Shown here piece by piece: positions 24,999 to 36,255 of a DNA stretch of 64,000 nucleotides. Source of the stretch: Eubacteriales bacterium (GTDB lineage: Bacteria > Bacillota > Clostridia > Lachnospirales > Lachnospiraceae); contig JAUNJF010000012.1 of the NCBI GenBank assembly GCA_030533405.1, forward strand, positions 1-64,000. Reading direction: 5' to 3'. Each line of letters opens with the position of its first letter. Positions within the stretch are counted from its first letter, which is position 1. A program made the position numbers and the translations under genes. Under the pieces are notes generated by a model, which saw nothing but the letters and a program-made list of their open reading frames with translations, ran no database searches and was not told the DNA's origin.

Positions 24999-26282
24999 AT
25001 GGGAGATTACAAATTTGAAACATTACAGTTACATGTTGGTCAGGAACAACCAGATCCAGTATCGGATGCACGCGCAGTGCCAATTTATGCAACAACAAGT
25101 TATGTGTTTCATAATAGTCAGCATGCAGCAGATCGTTTTGGTTTAGCAGATGCAGGTAATATTTATGGTCGTTTGACAAACAGTACACAGGGGGTATTTG
25201 AGGAAAGAATTGCTGCCTTAGAAGGTGGTGTGGCAGGTCTTGCGGTTGCGTCAGGTGCAGCAGCAATCACTTATACCATTCAGGCACTTGCAACACAGGG
25301 AGAACATATTGTAGCACAGAAAACGATTTATGGTGGAACAAACAATTTATTAGCGCACACATTGCCTCTTTATGGGATTGATGCTACTTTTGTAGATGCA
25401 CACAATTTGGAGGAAGTGGAGCAGGCGATTCAACCAAATACAAAAGCAATTTATATTGAAACACTTGGAAATCCGAATAGTGATATTCCAGATATTGATG
25501 CACTTGCAGAACTTGCGCATAAGCATCAGTTGCCATTGGTAATTGATAATACATTTGGAACACCTTATTTTATTCGCCCAATTGAGCATGGAGCAGACAT
25601 TGTCATTCACTCTGCAACAAAATTTATTGGCGGACATGGAACAACATTGGGTGGAGTGATTGTAGATGCTGGTACTTATGATTGGACAATTGGTAAAAGA
25701 TATCCATGGATTTCAGAGCCTAATCCTAGTTATCACGGCGTAAAGTTTGTTGAAGCAGCAGGAAAGGCAGCGTTTGTAACATATATTCGAGCTATTTTAT
25801 TAAGAGATACAGGAGCAACCATTTCTCCGTTTGCAGCATTTTTGTTACTTCAGGGAACAGAAACATTAAGCTTACGATTAGAAAGACATGCGGAAAATGC
25901 AAAAAAGGTCGTGGAATATTTGAAGAATCATCCATTGGTAGAAAAGGTAAATCATCCAAGTTTACCAGATCATCCAGACCATGCGTTATATGAGAAGTAT
26001 TTTCCAAATGGTGGCGCATCCATTTTTACATTCCAAATAAAAGGTGGAAGAGAAGAGGCATTTGCATTTATTGATCATTTAGAAATCTTCTCATTACTTG
26101 CGAATGTTGCAGATGTTAAGAGCTTGGTTATTCATCCAGCGTCAACAACACACAGCCAGATGACAGATGAAGAATTAGCGGATGTTGGCATTTATCAAAA
26201 TACCATTCGTTTGTCAATTGGTACAGAACATATAGACGATATTATTGCTGATTTAGAAAAAGGATTTTCGGCTGTAAAATAA
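24999..26282 (+). CDS. metY: O-acetylhomoserine sulfhydrylase (aminocarboxypropyltransferase)
   Basis: PLP enzyme of the Cys/Met metabolism family making homocysteine from O-acetylhomoserine and sulfide; 427 residues, the MetY length (cystathionine synthases are near 390). Seen: FETLQLHVGQEQPD, YGRLTNSTQGVFEERIAALE, the PLP-lysine motif HSATKFIGGHGTTLGG (Lys near residue 210) and the C-terminal HPASTTHSQMTDEE. Promoter TTGACA at 24907 with an AT-rich -10 near 24930-24938. No SAM riboswitch fits in the roughly 60-base leader. Single-gene unit. Confidence 0.94.
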   Translation: MGDYKFETLQLHVGQEQPDPVSDARAVPIYATTSYVFHNSQHAADRFGLADAGNIYGRLTNSTQGVFEERIAALEGGVAGLAVASGAAAITYTIQALATQGEHIVAQKTIYGGTNNLLAHTLPLYGIDATFVDAHNLEEVEQAIQPNTKAIYIETLGNPNSDIPDIDALAELAHKHQLPLVIDNTFGTPYFIRPIEHGADIVIHSATKFIGGHGTTLGGVIVDAGTYDWTIGKRYPWISEPNPSYHGVKFVEAAGKAAFVTYIRAILLRDTGATISPFAAFLLLQGTETLSLRLERHAENAKKVVEYLKNHPLVEKVNHPSLPDHPDHALYEKYFPNGGASIFTFQIKGGREEAFAFIDHLEIFSLLANVADVKSLVIHPASTTHSQMTDEELADVGIYQNTIRLSIGTEHIDDIIADLEKGFSAVK

Positions 26283-26326
26283 TAAAAAAAATAGGGAATT
26301 CTCTTTTATTACTCTCTCCTTCGTGG

Positions 26327-26332
26327 TATAAT
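26327..26332 (+). promoter_or_regulatory. Extended -10 promoter of the chemotaxis receptor
   Basis: TGGTATAAT with TATAAT at 26327-26332, about 47 bases ahead of the start codon. No clear -35 box. Confidence 0.45.
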
Positions 26333-26378
26333 AATACCTAGCAGTAAGGAGGGGGTATTTTTTCATTACTGGAGTATT

Positions 26379-28097
26379 ATGCAGAAGGGCGGGAAGCAAA
26401 TGAAGAAAAAGTTTAGAATCACAAATGTTAAGTCATTGGTTGTAGTCATGATTGTTGTAATATCATTGGTTATAACAGCAGCTAGTATGATTACCACATA
26501 TGTGGAATTTGGTGGGGATGTAGATGATATTCTACAGGAGTATATGGAGAACATGGCATCCAGTGGAGGAGAGATTGTTCAGACTCTATATACGGAATTT
26601 GAAGGTGAAGTGCCGGCAGAGAAGTGGACAGAGTATTTTGCAGATATGCATATTGGAGAACTTCCATCGAGTTATGCATATATTGTGGATTTGAATACCA
26701 CAAATATGTTATTCCATCCAACTGCTGATAAGATTGGACAGCCTGTATCGAATGAAGTTATTCTTGGATTGTGCGAGAAGGTGACAAGTGGAGCATCTTT
26801 CGATAAGAAAAAATATGTTGAGTATGAGTTTAAAGGCGAAATGAAGATGGCTGCTTACTCAGTTGTTGCAGATAATAATTGTGTATTGGTTATATCAGCA
26901 GACAAGAAGGACATTACTTCAAGTGTTAGTACAATTATGATTAAGACGCTTGTTATTACACTTCTTTGTTTAGCAATTGCATTAGTAGTTGTTATCATTG
27001 TTAACAATAAGGTCATGAAAGAGTTGGAAGAAGTGACAGGGGTTGTTCAGAAGCTTGGTCAGATGGAATTGGTTGATGATGAGAAGCAGACAGCAAGATT
27101 ATGTGGCAGACAGAGTGAAATTGGTGATATTGCCAGAGCTGTTCGCGATTTGAGAAGTAATCTCCGAGACATCGTTTCTAATTTGAAAGAAAACTCAGAA
27201 AAACTTGCTAATTATTCTAGTGATTTGACCAATCAGTCAGAGTATGTAACAGATTCCATGAACAGTATTGATGGAGCATGTAATGAGATTGCAATTGGTG
27301 CAACAAGTCAGGCACATTCAACTGAGGAGGCAATTGGAGCTTCTGTTAAGATGGGTTCATTGATTGATTTATCCATTGCAGCAGTTGCTAATTTGGAGAA
27401 TGTATCACAGGAAGTGAAGGATGCAACTTACTCTGCGGGAGACAAGTTAGAGGAAGTAAGAGAGTCCAATAGAAAGGTTACAGAAGTAACAGAGCAGATT
27501 AAGACAAGTATTTTGGAGACATCAGATTCAGCAGAACATATTCGTCAGGCAGCAGATGTTATTACTGGTATCGCAAGTCAGACAAACTTGTTAGCTTTGA
27601 ATGCGTCTATTGAGGCAGCAAGAGCTGGTGAGAGTGGACGTGGATTTGCAGTTGTTGCATCAGAGATTTCTCAGTTGGCAGAGCAGTCGAATCAGGCAGC
27701 TGTTGAAATTCAGGGAATTATTAATGAGTTGATTAACAATTCTAACAAGTCAGTTGGTGATATTGAGGCTGCAAAAGATATTACAGAAGAGCAGACTGTT
27801 CGTCTTGTAGACGCAATTGGTGAGTTTAACAAGGCAAAAGATGGATTGGATCGTTCATTGGTTGAGATTGATCGTGTGAAAGAGTCGACTGTTGAGATGA
27901 CAACATCTAAGAATCAAGTGATTGATTTGATTGAATCCTTGTCAGCAATCAGTGAAGAAAATGCTGCATCGACAGAAGAAACAGCAGCGTCTGTAACACA
28001 GGCAAAGAGTATTGTGGATAATGTTGCAGAAAGAGCATCTAGTGTAAGTGCTGTTGCAGGTATTCTTGAACAGGATGCTGGTAAGTGGTTATTATAA
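26379..28097 (+). CDS. Methyl-accepting chemotaxis protein
   Basis: 572-residue chemoreceptor: helix 1 ([20 protein letters not shown]), a Cache-type extracytoplasmic ligand domain of about 150 residues, helix 2 ([18 protein letters not shown]), a HAMP linker, and the signalling hairpin with its highly conserved tip [20 protein letters not shown] and [18 protein letters not shown]. It would signal to CheA/CheW encoded elsewhere, so the organism is probably motile. ATG 26379 has GGAG six bases upstream; 26400 is an alternative. Flanked by its own promoter and a strong terminator. Confidence 0.93.
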   Translation: MQKGGKQMKKKFRITNVKSLVVVMIVVISLVITAASMITTYVEFGGDVDDILQEYMENMASSGGEIVQTLYTEFEGEVPAEKWTEYFADMHIGELPSSYAYIVDLNTTNMLFHPTADKIGQPVSNEVILGLCEKVTSGASFDKKKYVEYEFKGEMKMAAYSVVADNNCVLVISADKKDITSSVSTIMIKTLVITLLCLAIALVVVIIVNNKVMKELEEVTGVVQKLGQMELVDDEKQTARLCGRQSEIGDIARAVRDLRSNLRDIVSNLKENSEKLANYSSDLTNQSEYVTDSMNSIDGACNEIAIGATSQAHSTEEAIGASVKMGSLIDLSIAAVANLENVSQEVKDATYSAGDKLEEVRESNRKVTEVTEQIKTSILETSDSAEHIRQAADVITGIASQTNLLALNASIEAARAGESGRGFAVVASEISQLAEQSNQAAVEIQGIINELINNSNKSVGDIEAAKDITEEQTVRLVDAIGEFNKAKDGLDRSLVEIDRVKESTVEMTTSKNQVIDLIESLSAISEENAASTEETAASVTQAKSIVDNVAERASSVSAVAGILEQDAGKWLL

Positions 28098-28139
28098 AAG
28101 ATAACTCGGATTTGTAGAAATATATAATGTGAATGAATA

Positions 28140-28202
28140 AAACCATCAGATTAGAAGGGGATTTGTGTATATACAGACTCTGAATAATCTGATGGTTTTT
28201 TG
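28140..28202 (+). terminator. Terminator of the chemotaxis receptor gene
   Basis: Perfect 14-bp stem AAACCATCAGATTA (28140-28153) with TAATCTGATGGTTT (28185-28198) and a T run. The loop is long (31 bases). Confidence 0.9.
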
Positions 28203-28268
28203 ATGTATTTTTATATTAGATTTGCTATAATATGTAGCGATAAAATATGATTGGAGTACGATAGAGAA

Positions 28269-29198
28269 ATGAACGAAAAAGTAATGCAAAAGACAATTGT
28301 TGTCTGGGTTGGAGCACTGATTTGTTGTGCATTGTGGGGAAGTGCATTTCCGTGTATTAAGATTGGATATGCGTGGATGCATATAGCAAGCAGTGATACT
28401 TGGACACAAATATTGTATGCAGGAACGCGATTTACATTGGCAGGTTTGTTGGTAATACTATTGGGTTCTATAATGCAGAGACGACTTTTGCTTCCTCAAA
28501 AGCAGACAATTCCTAAAGTTTTTCGTCTTTGCATGTTGCAAACTGTGTTGCAATACTTGTTTTTTTATATTGGGTTAGCACACACAGACGGAACAAAGGC
28601 ATCGATTATTGAAGGAATGAATGTATTTGTTGCGATATTGATTGCTAGTATTCTCTTTAGGCAGGAAAAGTTAACACTAAGAAAAACAATTGGTTGTATG
28701 ATAGGATTTATTGGCGTATTATTGGTGAATGTTTCGGGAAAGAGTGTAGATTTACATATGAGTATGTTAGGGGAAGGTTTTATCTTTTTTTCGACTGTTT
28801 CCTATGCTTTTTCTTCTGTCTTGATTAAGAAATATTCTAAAGAAGAGAATCCAGTTTTGTTAAGTGGATGGCAGTTTTTGACAGGTGGATTGATTATGGC
28901 AATTAGCGGGTTTGCAATGGGTGGTAGACTGGAGACGTTTACATGGAAAAGTGGAGGTATGTTATTATATCTTGCTATGGTAAGTGCGGTAGCATATACG
29001 TTATGGAGTTTATTACTTACCTATAATTCCGTTTCTCGAGTTGCGGTATTTGGATTTATGAATCCAGTATTCGGATTTATTCTGTCAGCTATTTTGCTAA
29101 AAGAATCACAAGCGTTTAGTTTAATCGCAATTGCATCTCTTGTTTTGGTTTGTATTGGGATATATATTGTGAATAAAAATGAAAAAAATGTTTTGTAG
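28269..29198 (+). CDS. EamA/DMT-family transporter
   Basis: 309-residue ten-helix membrane protein of the drug/metabolite transporter superfamily, with two EamA repeats: the first starts WVGALICCALWGSAFPCIK, the second around GFIFFSTVSYAFSSVLIKKY; the PxxxEGMNVF and FMNPVFGFILSAI segments are typical. Substrates of such proteins are often amino acids or metabolites and cannot be predicted here. Start ATG 28269 is most likely; no perfect ribosome site. An extended -10 (TGCTATAAT, near 28222-28231) lies upstream. Its stop faces the AraC gene on the other strand. Confidence 0.88.
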   Translation: MNEKVMQKTIVVWVGALICCALWGSAFPCIKIGYAWMHIASSDTWTQILYAGTRFTLAGLLVILLGSIMQRRLLLPQKQTIPKVFRLCMLQTVLQYLFFYIGLAHTDGTKASIIEGMNVFVAILIASILFRQEKLTLRKTIGCMIGFIGVLLVNVSGKSVDLHMSMLGEGFIFFSTVSYAFSSVLIKKYSKEENPVLLSGWQFLTGGLIMAISGFAMGGRLETFTWKSGGMLLYLAMVSAVAYTLWSLLLTYNSVSRVAVFGFMNPVFGFILSAILLKESQAFSLIAIASLVLVCIGIYIVNKNEKNVL

Positions 29199-29234
29199 GA
29201 AGAAGATAAGAATGCCAGCTAGTATGCTTTATGA

Positions 29235-30017
29235 TTAAGCATACTGACTGGCATATTCTGATGGTGTCATACCACAGTGTTTTTTGAAGTATCTTGTGAA
29301 ATTTGAAAAACTCTGAAAACCTGCACTGATTGCGACATACCCGACTGGTGCATGGTCGACTCGAAGCATATATTTTGCACGTTCAATTCGTGCGTCTAAC
29401 AATTCTGCTTTGGGTGAAATAGAAAAAAATTCTTGATAGTAGTGATAAAACTGACTAATTCCTAAGTGCGTTAGGGCAGCCATGGATTCACTGGTCCACT
29501 CTCGGTCGATATGGGTCAGAATTTCTGTTCGCGCATCGCGAAATACTTCGTATAGTTCTTGATTCCAACCACTGTATGCCGTTTGTGTGGTTAGTTGTCT
29601 GGAAAAATGAATAAATAATAAATGCATAAGATAATCTATACGTTCTTCATAAAATTCCTGTTTTGCATTATATTCCATGTGAATATCTCGCAGCAAATCA
29701 GCGATGGATTGTGGGTTTGGGAGATATACAATTTGGTTTACTGGAATGCGATAATGGTCTGTAAAGCCTGGATCTTTAACTGAAAAATGAATGAATCCAT
29801 TTTGGAATTTGTTTTCTGCCTCATAGATTTGTGGAGCATCCTTTGGAAATAATAAAAAGGAATTGGGTAGTGCAGTAACGATGGTTTCGCCAAAGGTCAC
29901 TTTCATTTTCGTCATAAAATATAAGAAAAGATAATCGCCACTTCCATAAGGTCGGATAATCTGGTCTTTATCTACATTATGCCTGTTAGAATCGCAATAA
30001 TTCACTGTGAACATCAT
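29235..30017 (-). CDS. AraC-family transcriptional regulator
   Basis: 260 residues: N-terminal cupin-like sensor (about 1-150; LPNSFLLFPKDAPQIYE, FIHFSVKDPG) and C-terminal double helix-turn-helix of AraC type (MAALTHLGISQFYHYYQEFF, then RAKYMLRV, ISAGFQSFSNFTRYFKKHCG, MTPSEY). ATG 30017 is chosen because AGGAG lies 7 bases upstream; 30074 lacks one. It is divergent from the GH51 arabinofuranosidase gene, the common arrangement for AraC activators of plant-sugar genes, so arabinose or arabino-oligosaccharides are likely effectors. Confidence 0.92.
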   Translation of the reverse strand: MMFTVNYCDSNRHNVDKDQIIRPYGSGDYLFLYFMTKMKVTFGETIVTALPNSFLLFPKDAPQIYEAENKFQNGFIHFSVKDPGFTDHYRIPVNQIVYLPNPQSIADLLRDIHMEYNAKQEFYEERIDYLMHLLFIHFSRQLTTQTAYSGWNQELYEVFRDARTEILTHIDREWTSESMAALTHLGISQFYHYYQEFFSISPKAELLDARIERAKYMLRVDHAPVGYVAISAGFQSFSNFTRYFKKHCGMTPSEYASQYA

Positions 30018-30097
30018 ATCAATACTCCTATCTGTTTTAAAAAACATCATAAGCATAATCGGAAAAAATGTCAAATGAAACGGAAGGAAAGATATAG

Positions 30098-31657
<1,560 letters not shown>

Positions 31658-31767
31658 TCCGTGATTTGAACTGATACAAAGTATTATAGGTTTCCTGAAC
31701 ATGAATCGAAGCGGAATGTGAAGAAGCCGATTTACGCACAAAGATAGAATAGAGAATTAGAGAGTAG

Positions 31768-31851
31768 ACGCATTTCTTGAAAGATGTTATAGTAGTACGC
31801 GAAATAATATCAGACAGGAAATGCGTTTTATCTTTATTGGAGATAAAGATA
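31768..31851 (+). promoter_or_regulatory. Hairpins in the leader of the HAD phosphatase gene
   Basis: ACGCATTTC (31768-31776) is complementary to GAAATGCGT (31818-31826), with an extended -10-like TGTTATAGT between them. A second perfect dyad TATCTTTAT (31829-31837) with ATAAAGATA (31843-31851) follows. The first may be the terminator of the GH51 gene; the role of the second is unclear. Confidence 0.4.
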
Positions 31852-31897
31852 TAGAGATATCGAAACAAAGAGATATCGCATAAATGGAGGAAGTAAG

Positions 31898-32695
31898 ATG
31901 CAGGATATTCGATTAATCGCATCCGACATGGATCACACATTGCTGACAGAACAGGGACAATTGCCACCTGGATTTGCCGATTATATTAATCGTTTAGATG
32001 AAAAAGGAATTCGTTTTGTTGTTGCCAGCGGAAGGCCGATGTACACATTGAAGGCGATGTTTAGTGAGCAATGGGATAAGTTAGCGGTCATTAGTGATAA
32101 TGGTGCAGCGATTGTAAATCAGGGCGATATGATATATAAGAGTTTGATGCGCGTAGAAGATTATCAGGAAATGATTCGTTTTGTGGAAGATGAGACCGAG
32201 GGTGTATCGGTTTTGTGTGCGCTAGAGGGAGCCTATGTACTCAAAAAGTATGAGCGATATTCTGAATACTTCCGTGCTTTTTTAAAGGATTTGGTGTTTG
32301 TAGATGACATGCGAAGCTTAGATGTTGAAGCGAATAAGTTTACGGTCTTTTTGCCAGAGGCAGGAAGTAAACAGGCATATGATACTATTTATGCTCCTAG
32401 ATATCAGGATCGTTTTTCTGTCACCATTGGTGGTGATGTCTGGATCGATATCATGAATAAGGGTGTAGATAAGGGCATGGCAATGGAGAAAATTGGTGAA
32501 GTTCTTGGTGTTGATACAAAGCAGATGATGGCATTTGGGGATAACTACAATGACGCAGAGATGCTTAAGACGGTGTATCATAGTTATATTGTAGCGAATG
32601 CGCAGCCAGGAATGGAGCAATTTGCGAGATTCCGTGCGCCATCAAATGAGGAATATGGAGTGCTTCAGATTATGGAGCAGGTGTTATCGAATTAA
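31898..32695 (+). CDS. HAD-superfamily (Cof-type) phosphatase
   Basis: 265-residue haloacid dehalogenase-type phosphatase of the Cof/YbiV group, acting on sugar phosphates, FMN or similar small substrates. Motif I DMDHTLL (nucleophile Asp near residue 10; usually DxDGTLL, here His replaces Gly), motif II VVASGRP, motif III Lys in NKGVDKGMAM and motif IV AFGDNYNDAEML are present, with a C2 cap between. Strong ribosome site TGGAGGAAG before ATG 31898. Confidence 0.92.
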   Translation: MQDIRLIASDMDHTLLTEQGQLPPGFADYINRLDEKGIRFVVASGRPMYTLKAMFSEQWDKLAVISDNGAAIVNQGDMIYKSLMRVEDYQEMIRFVEDETEGVSVLCALEGAYVLKKYERYSEYFRAFLKDLVFVDDMRSLDVEANKFTVFLPEAGSKQAYDTIYAPRYQDRFSVTIGGDVWIDIMNKGVDKGMAMEKIGEVLGVDTKQMMAFGDNYNDAEMLKTVYHSYIVANAQPGMEQFARFRAPSNEEYGVLQIMEQVLSN

Positions 32696-32744
32696 GGGTC
32701 GTAGAATTCGAACTGTAGAGAAGAAGTTGTAAAGGATTAGAAAG

Positions 32745-33395
32745 ATGAGTATTGATTGGAAAAAGAATATAGAACAAATGCAGGAAAATTATCAAAGAAA
32801 ACCATTGCGATTTAAGCATCTTCCAAAGCCAAAATGGATGAGAGAGACAGATCCAATCTATCAGGTGTATCGAGATAAAAAGATGTTGATGAAATATGGT
32901 AAAGTGTATTATGCAGCTGTGGTACAGGCAAATCAACTTTTGTTTGAAAAAGATTCTAAAGAGAATTGTCCGGGGAATATTGTTTATTCCACGCATCCGT
33001 TTATGAAGGAGAATCCACTTTTGCTAAGTCAGCTTGCGCATGAGTTATTTGCATATAAAGGGATGCCGTTAGAGAAGGTACCTGCACAATATAGAGAAAT
33101 TGTAAGAATTATAACAGATGAAATGGACAGGTCAGGTGTGAATTTTCATACTTATCTTGATAAATATACAAGCATAGATCAAATGCAAAATAGTGATATT
33201 GGAAATATGGAGGATTGGAGAGAATTAACGATTAAATTTTTGGCACTTATGGTGTTTCGAAATGATTTACCCCAAAATTATTTAGGCTGTAATCTTCTCC
33301 CGATTTTGGCAGCTCCGAATGTATGTCAATCAGTTTTAATTCTTCCAAAACAATATTGGACAGATGAATTTTTGAAGTGGTCATATGGTTTATAA
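32745..33395 (+). CDS. Protein of unknown function
   Basis: 216 residues, soluble, no family recognised. Begins MSIDWKKNIEQMQENYQRKP; has a central STHPFMKENPLLLSQLAHEL and a C-terminal LPQNYLGCNLLPILAAPNVC segment. The composition is ordinary and the frame is clean, so it is probably a real gene. It follows the HAD gene by 49 bases and may be cotranscribed; it is followed by a copy of the dispersed repeat and a strong terminator. Confidence 0.65.
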   Translation: MSIDWKKNIEQMQENYQRKPLRFKHLPKPKWMRETDPIYQVYRDKKMLMKYGKVYYAAVVQANQLLFEKDSKENCPGNIVYSTHPFMKENPLLLSQLAHELFAYKGMPLEKVPAQYREIVRIITDEMDRSGVNFHTYLDKYTSIDQMQNSDIGNMEDWRELTIKFLALMVFRNDLPQNYLGCNLLPILAAPNVCQSVLILPKQYWTDEFLKWSYGL

Positions 33396-33405
33396 TTGTA
33401 TGTAG

Positions 33406-33441
33406 GAACAAAGCGTGTTTTGCATGCTAGCTCCTATAAAA
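33406..33441 (+). repeat. Dispersed structured repeat, copy C (short)
   Basis: GAACAAAGCGTG, loop TTTTG, CATGCTAGC, then TCCTATAAAA. It has the two ends of copy B (37369) and its first hairpin, with the whole middle missing. In the hairpin the pair that is G-C in copy B is G-U here. It starts 11 bases after the preceding stop codon. Confidence 0.7.
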
Positions 33442-33443
33442 CA

Positions 33444-33486
33444 AAGAAGAGGCATATCACATAAATGTGAATGCCTCTTCTTCGTT
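33444..33486. terminator. Bidirectional terminator between convergent genes
   Basis: Perfect stem AAGAAGAGGCAT (33444-33455) with ATGCCTCTTCTT (33471-33482), extended inside by TCACAT/ATGTGA. Serves the unknown gene on + and paaK on -. Confidence 0.9.
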
Positions 33487-33501
33487 ATAATCAAGTATAT
33501 A

Positions 33502-34821
33502 TTATTTTAAATTACTCTCTTCATAAAGGTTACGCTTATCGATGACACGAACCGCCTTACCTTCACTTCTTGGTACACTCTTAGGTGCAACTAAGTGAAC
33601 CTCAACGACAATACCAAGCATTGATTTCAAATCTGCTACTAACTTCTTCTCGCGAGATGCCTTATCATTTGCATCCTTTGGTGGATTTTCTGGTAACCAT
33701 TCTACATCACATGCGATGGTATCACCATTACCGATACGGTCAACAACTAACTGGTAGTTTGCTTCATAGCCGTCATTTAATAATACAGTTTCAATCTGTG
33801 AAGGGAATACGTTAACGCCCTTAACAACCATCATATCATCACTACGTCCAAGTGGCTTACTCATACGGATATGTGTACGTCCGCAAGAACACTGCTTACG
33901 TGATAATACACAGATATCACGTGTACGATAACGAATAAGAGGAAATGCCTTCTTTGTGATACATGTGAATACTAACTCACCCTTCTCACCTTCAGGAAGC
34001 ACTTCACCAGTTTTTGGATTAATAATCTCTGGAATGAAATGATCCTCATTTACATGCATACCTTTTTGCTCAGAACACTCAAATGATACACCAGGACCAG
34101 AAATCTCTGTTAATCCGTAAATATCATATGCTTTGATACCCAATGATTCCTCGATGTTATGTCTCATTTCTTCAGTCCATGCCTCTGCACCGAAGATACC
34201 AGCTTTTAACTTAATCTGATCTTTGATTCCTTTTTCTTTGATTGCCTCACCAAGGTATGCAGCATAAGATGGTGTACAGCAAAGGATTGTAGAACCCAAA
34301 TCTGTCATAAACTGTAACTGACGATCTGTGTTACCTGATGACATTGGAAGCGTTAAGGAACCAACCTTGTGTGATCCACCATTTAATCCAGGACCACCAG
34401 TGAAAAGTCCATATCCATAACATACATGTACGACATCTTCATTGGTACCACCTGCAGCCACGATAGCACGTGCACAACAAGTATCCCATAAATCAATATC
34501 TTCCTGTGTATAGAATGCAACAACACGACGACCAGTTGTACCACTTGTTGACTGAATACGTACACATTCTGAAAGAGGTACACCAAGCAAGCCATATGGG
34601 TACTGATCTCTTAAATCATCTTTCTCAATAAATGGAAGCTTTGCAAGATCCTCAACTGTCTTGATATCCTCTGGTTTTACACCTGCTTCGTCCATTTTGT
34701 TGCGATAAAATTCTACGTTTTTGTAAACGTGCTTTACCTGTTCTGCTAAGCGCTCACCCTGAAGCTTCTTAATCTCTTCAACAGGCATTGTTTCAATTTC
34801 TGGGTTAAAATAATTTGCCAT
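33502..34821 (-). CDS. paaK: Phenylacetate-CoA ligase family protein
   Basis: 439-residue AMP-forming ligase of the PaaK type, activating phenylacetate or a related aryl acid as its CoA thioester. Seen: P-loop-like QSTSGTTGRRV, CYGYGLFTGGPGLNGG, IYGLTEISGPG with the acyl-binding region, IRYRTRDI and the C-terminal GRSDDMMVVKGVNVFPSQIE. Length is right for the family. In gut Clostridia such enzymes often stand alone, as here, in anaerobic amino-acid or aryl-acid metabolism rather than in an aerobic paa cluster; the exact substrate is not determinable. ATG 34821 follows AGGAGAAGG. Confidence 0.93.
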   Translation of the reverse strand: MANYFNPEIETMPVEEIKKLQGERLAEQVKHVYKNVEFYRNKMDEAGVKPEDIKTVEDLAKLPFIEKDDLRDQYPYGLLGVPLSECVRIQSTSGTTGRRVVAFYTQEDIDLWDTCCARAIVAAGGTNEDVVHVCYGYGLFTGGPGLNGGSHKVGSLTLPMSSGNTDRQLQFMTDLGSTILCCTPSYAAYLGEAIKEKGIKDQIKLKAGIFGAEAWTEEMRHNIEESLGIKAYDIYGLTEISGPGVSFECSEQKGMHVNEDHFIPEIINPKTGEVLPEGEKGELVFTCITKKAFPLIRYRTRDICVLSRKQCSCGRTHIRMSKPLGRSDDMMVVKGVNVFPSQIETVLLNDGYEANYQLVVDRIGNGDTIACDVEWLPENPPKDANDKASREKKLVADLKSMLGIVVEVHLVAPKSVPRSEGKAVRVIDKRNLYEESNLK

Positions 34822-34913
34822 TTTCCTTCTCCTGTTCTTCTATTTTTGCGTGTAATTTGGAACAAAGAAATCCCCCCGAATCTCTTAATCTGTCACTTTA
34901 CACCGTTAAATCG

Positions 34914-34942
34914 ATTATACCATGAAAACACTATTCTAACAA
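34914..34942 (-). promoter_or_regulatory. Promoter of paaK
   Basis: On the minus strand TTGTTA (34942-34937), 17 bases, TATAAT (34919-34914). Leader about 85 bases. Confidence 0.6.
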
Positions 34943-35079
34943 CACAAAATATGTTCTGATTATAGGGAAAAGATATCATATTTTGAGTATCGTGTAATAC
35001 GATTGTATGGTACAATTATTTATTGATTGATAATGTGAAATTGGAAATGTGACAAGTAAGTTGCGGAAAGGAAATAAAA

Positions 35080-36057
35080 ATGAAAAAAGTAAAATGGGGT
35101 GTGTTAGGAACTGCATCGATTGCGAGAGGTTGTACAATTCCGGGAATGCAACAGGCAGATAATTGTGAGTTGTATGGTGTTGCAGGAAGAGATTTGAAGA
35201 AGGCAGAAGACTTCAAGGAGACATTTGGATTTGAAAAGGCATATGGAGATTATGATGCACTTTTGGCTGATTCGGAGGTAGAAGCAGTTTATATTCCGCT
35301 TCCAAATCATTTGCATTACGAATGGTGTATGAAGGCAATTGCAGCGGGAAAGCATGTGCTTTGCGAAAAGCCATTGGCACCGACAAAAAAACAGGCTGAG
35401 GAGTTGTTTCAGGCAGCGGCTGAAAAAGGTGTTGTATTGATGGAGGCATTTGCGTATTTGCACAGCCCATATGTTGCTGCATTGAAGGAAGAACTGGATC
35501 AAGAAACAATTGGTGAGATTTCCTATATCGAATCTGCATTTATGGTACAAAGCTGTAAGCCAGATGATATTAGAATGTATAAAGAAATGTACGGTGGCGC
35601 GCTTTATGATTTAGGTTGTTACTGTGTTAGCTTGATGGTGTGGTTATTAGGAAATGTTCCTGAAAAAGCACAGGCAATTGCAGAATATTCAGAGCGAAAT
35701 ATTGACTTGTTTACAACGGGTTATATGATGTTCCCAGGTGAGATTCGAGCATCCTTTAACTGTGGAATGATTTTTGGTAATGCAAGAGATAGTCGAATGG
35801 ATCGTTTGTATATTCATGGATCCAAGGGATATATCAAGTCGGATGTAGAATTTAATCAGGCAGGAGAACTGTCGTATACCATTTGTGTAGATGGAGTAAA
35901 AGAAACGAAGACTGTATCTGCAAAACAGAATTATAGTTTGGAAGTCGAACAGCTTGGAAAGTGTATTACAGAAGAAGAACAACCACATGTATCAAGTACA
36001 TTCTCTGTTAAAAATGCAGAAGTGATGGATCTTGTATTGGAAGCAATTGGATACTAG
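35080..36057 (+). CDS. Gfo/Idh/MocA-family oxidoreductase
   Basis: 325-residue NAD(P)-dependent dehydrogenase. The Rossmann start reads VKWGVLGTASIARGCTIPGM (G-x-G-x-x-A variant), followed by YIPLPNHLHYEWCMKAIAAG and the catalytic HVLCEKPLAPTKKQAEEL (Lys of EKP). The C-terminal half is the usual Gfo/Idh sheet with LYDLGCYCVSLMVWLLG. Substrates in this family are sugars, inositols or related polyols; none can be named here. GGAAAGG lies before ATG 35080 and an extended -10 (TGGTACAAT, near 35008) upstream. Confidence 0.9.
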   Translation: MKKVKWGVLGTASIARGCTIPGMQQADNCELYGVAGRDLKKAEDFKETFGFEKAYGDYDALLADSEVEAVYIPLPNHLHYEWCMKAIAAGKHVLCEKPLAPTKKQAEELFQAAAEKGVVLMEAFAYLHSPYVAALKEELDQETIGEISYIESAFMVQSCKPDDIRMYKEMYGGALYDLGCYCVSLMVWLLGNVPEKAQAIAEYSERNIDLFTTGYMMFPGEIRASFNCGMIFGNARDSRMDRLYIHGSKGYIKSDVEFNQAGELSYTICVDGVKETKTVSAKQNYSLEVEQLGKCITEEEQPHVSSTFSVKNAEVMDLVLEAIGY

Positions 36058-36078
36058 ATTTTGGAAGTCGTTTGTAGA

Positions 36079-36174
36079 ATGTGTGGAGCTGAAAAAGTTC
36101 GTTTGTTTGATGTGTATTCTGAAGCAAAATTGCATGGAATGTTCTTGGAGGATTTGACAAAGTTGCGTAAATAG
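36079..36174 (+). CDS. Possible 31-residue ORF following the oxidoreductase
   Basis: ATG 36079 to TAG 36172-36174 gives a peptide starting MCGAEKVRLFDVYSEAKLHG. It is in the same frame as the oxidoreductase, and the frame stays open from the oxidoreductase TAG (36055) to here, so it could be translated only by readthrough or independently. Ribosome site is weak. Possibly a gene remnant or chance. Confidence 0.22.
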   Translation: MCGAEKVRLFDVYSEAKLHGMFLEDLTKLRK

Positions 36175-36255
36175 GGGAAAATGGGAAAAGTGACAGAAGA
36201 AATGCGTGAACGAAAGAATAGATGAGTAGTCTGTTTGGAAAGAAAGGGTAAACAA

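Noticed and set aside
26333-26363. Terminator-like hairpin AATACC/GGTATT followed by T before the chemotaxis receptor
   Set aside because: Its 5' arm overlaps the -10 box and lies before the likely start of transcription, so it would not be in the RNA.
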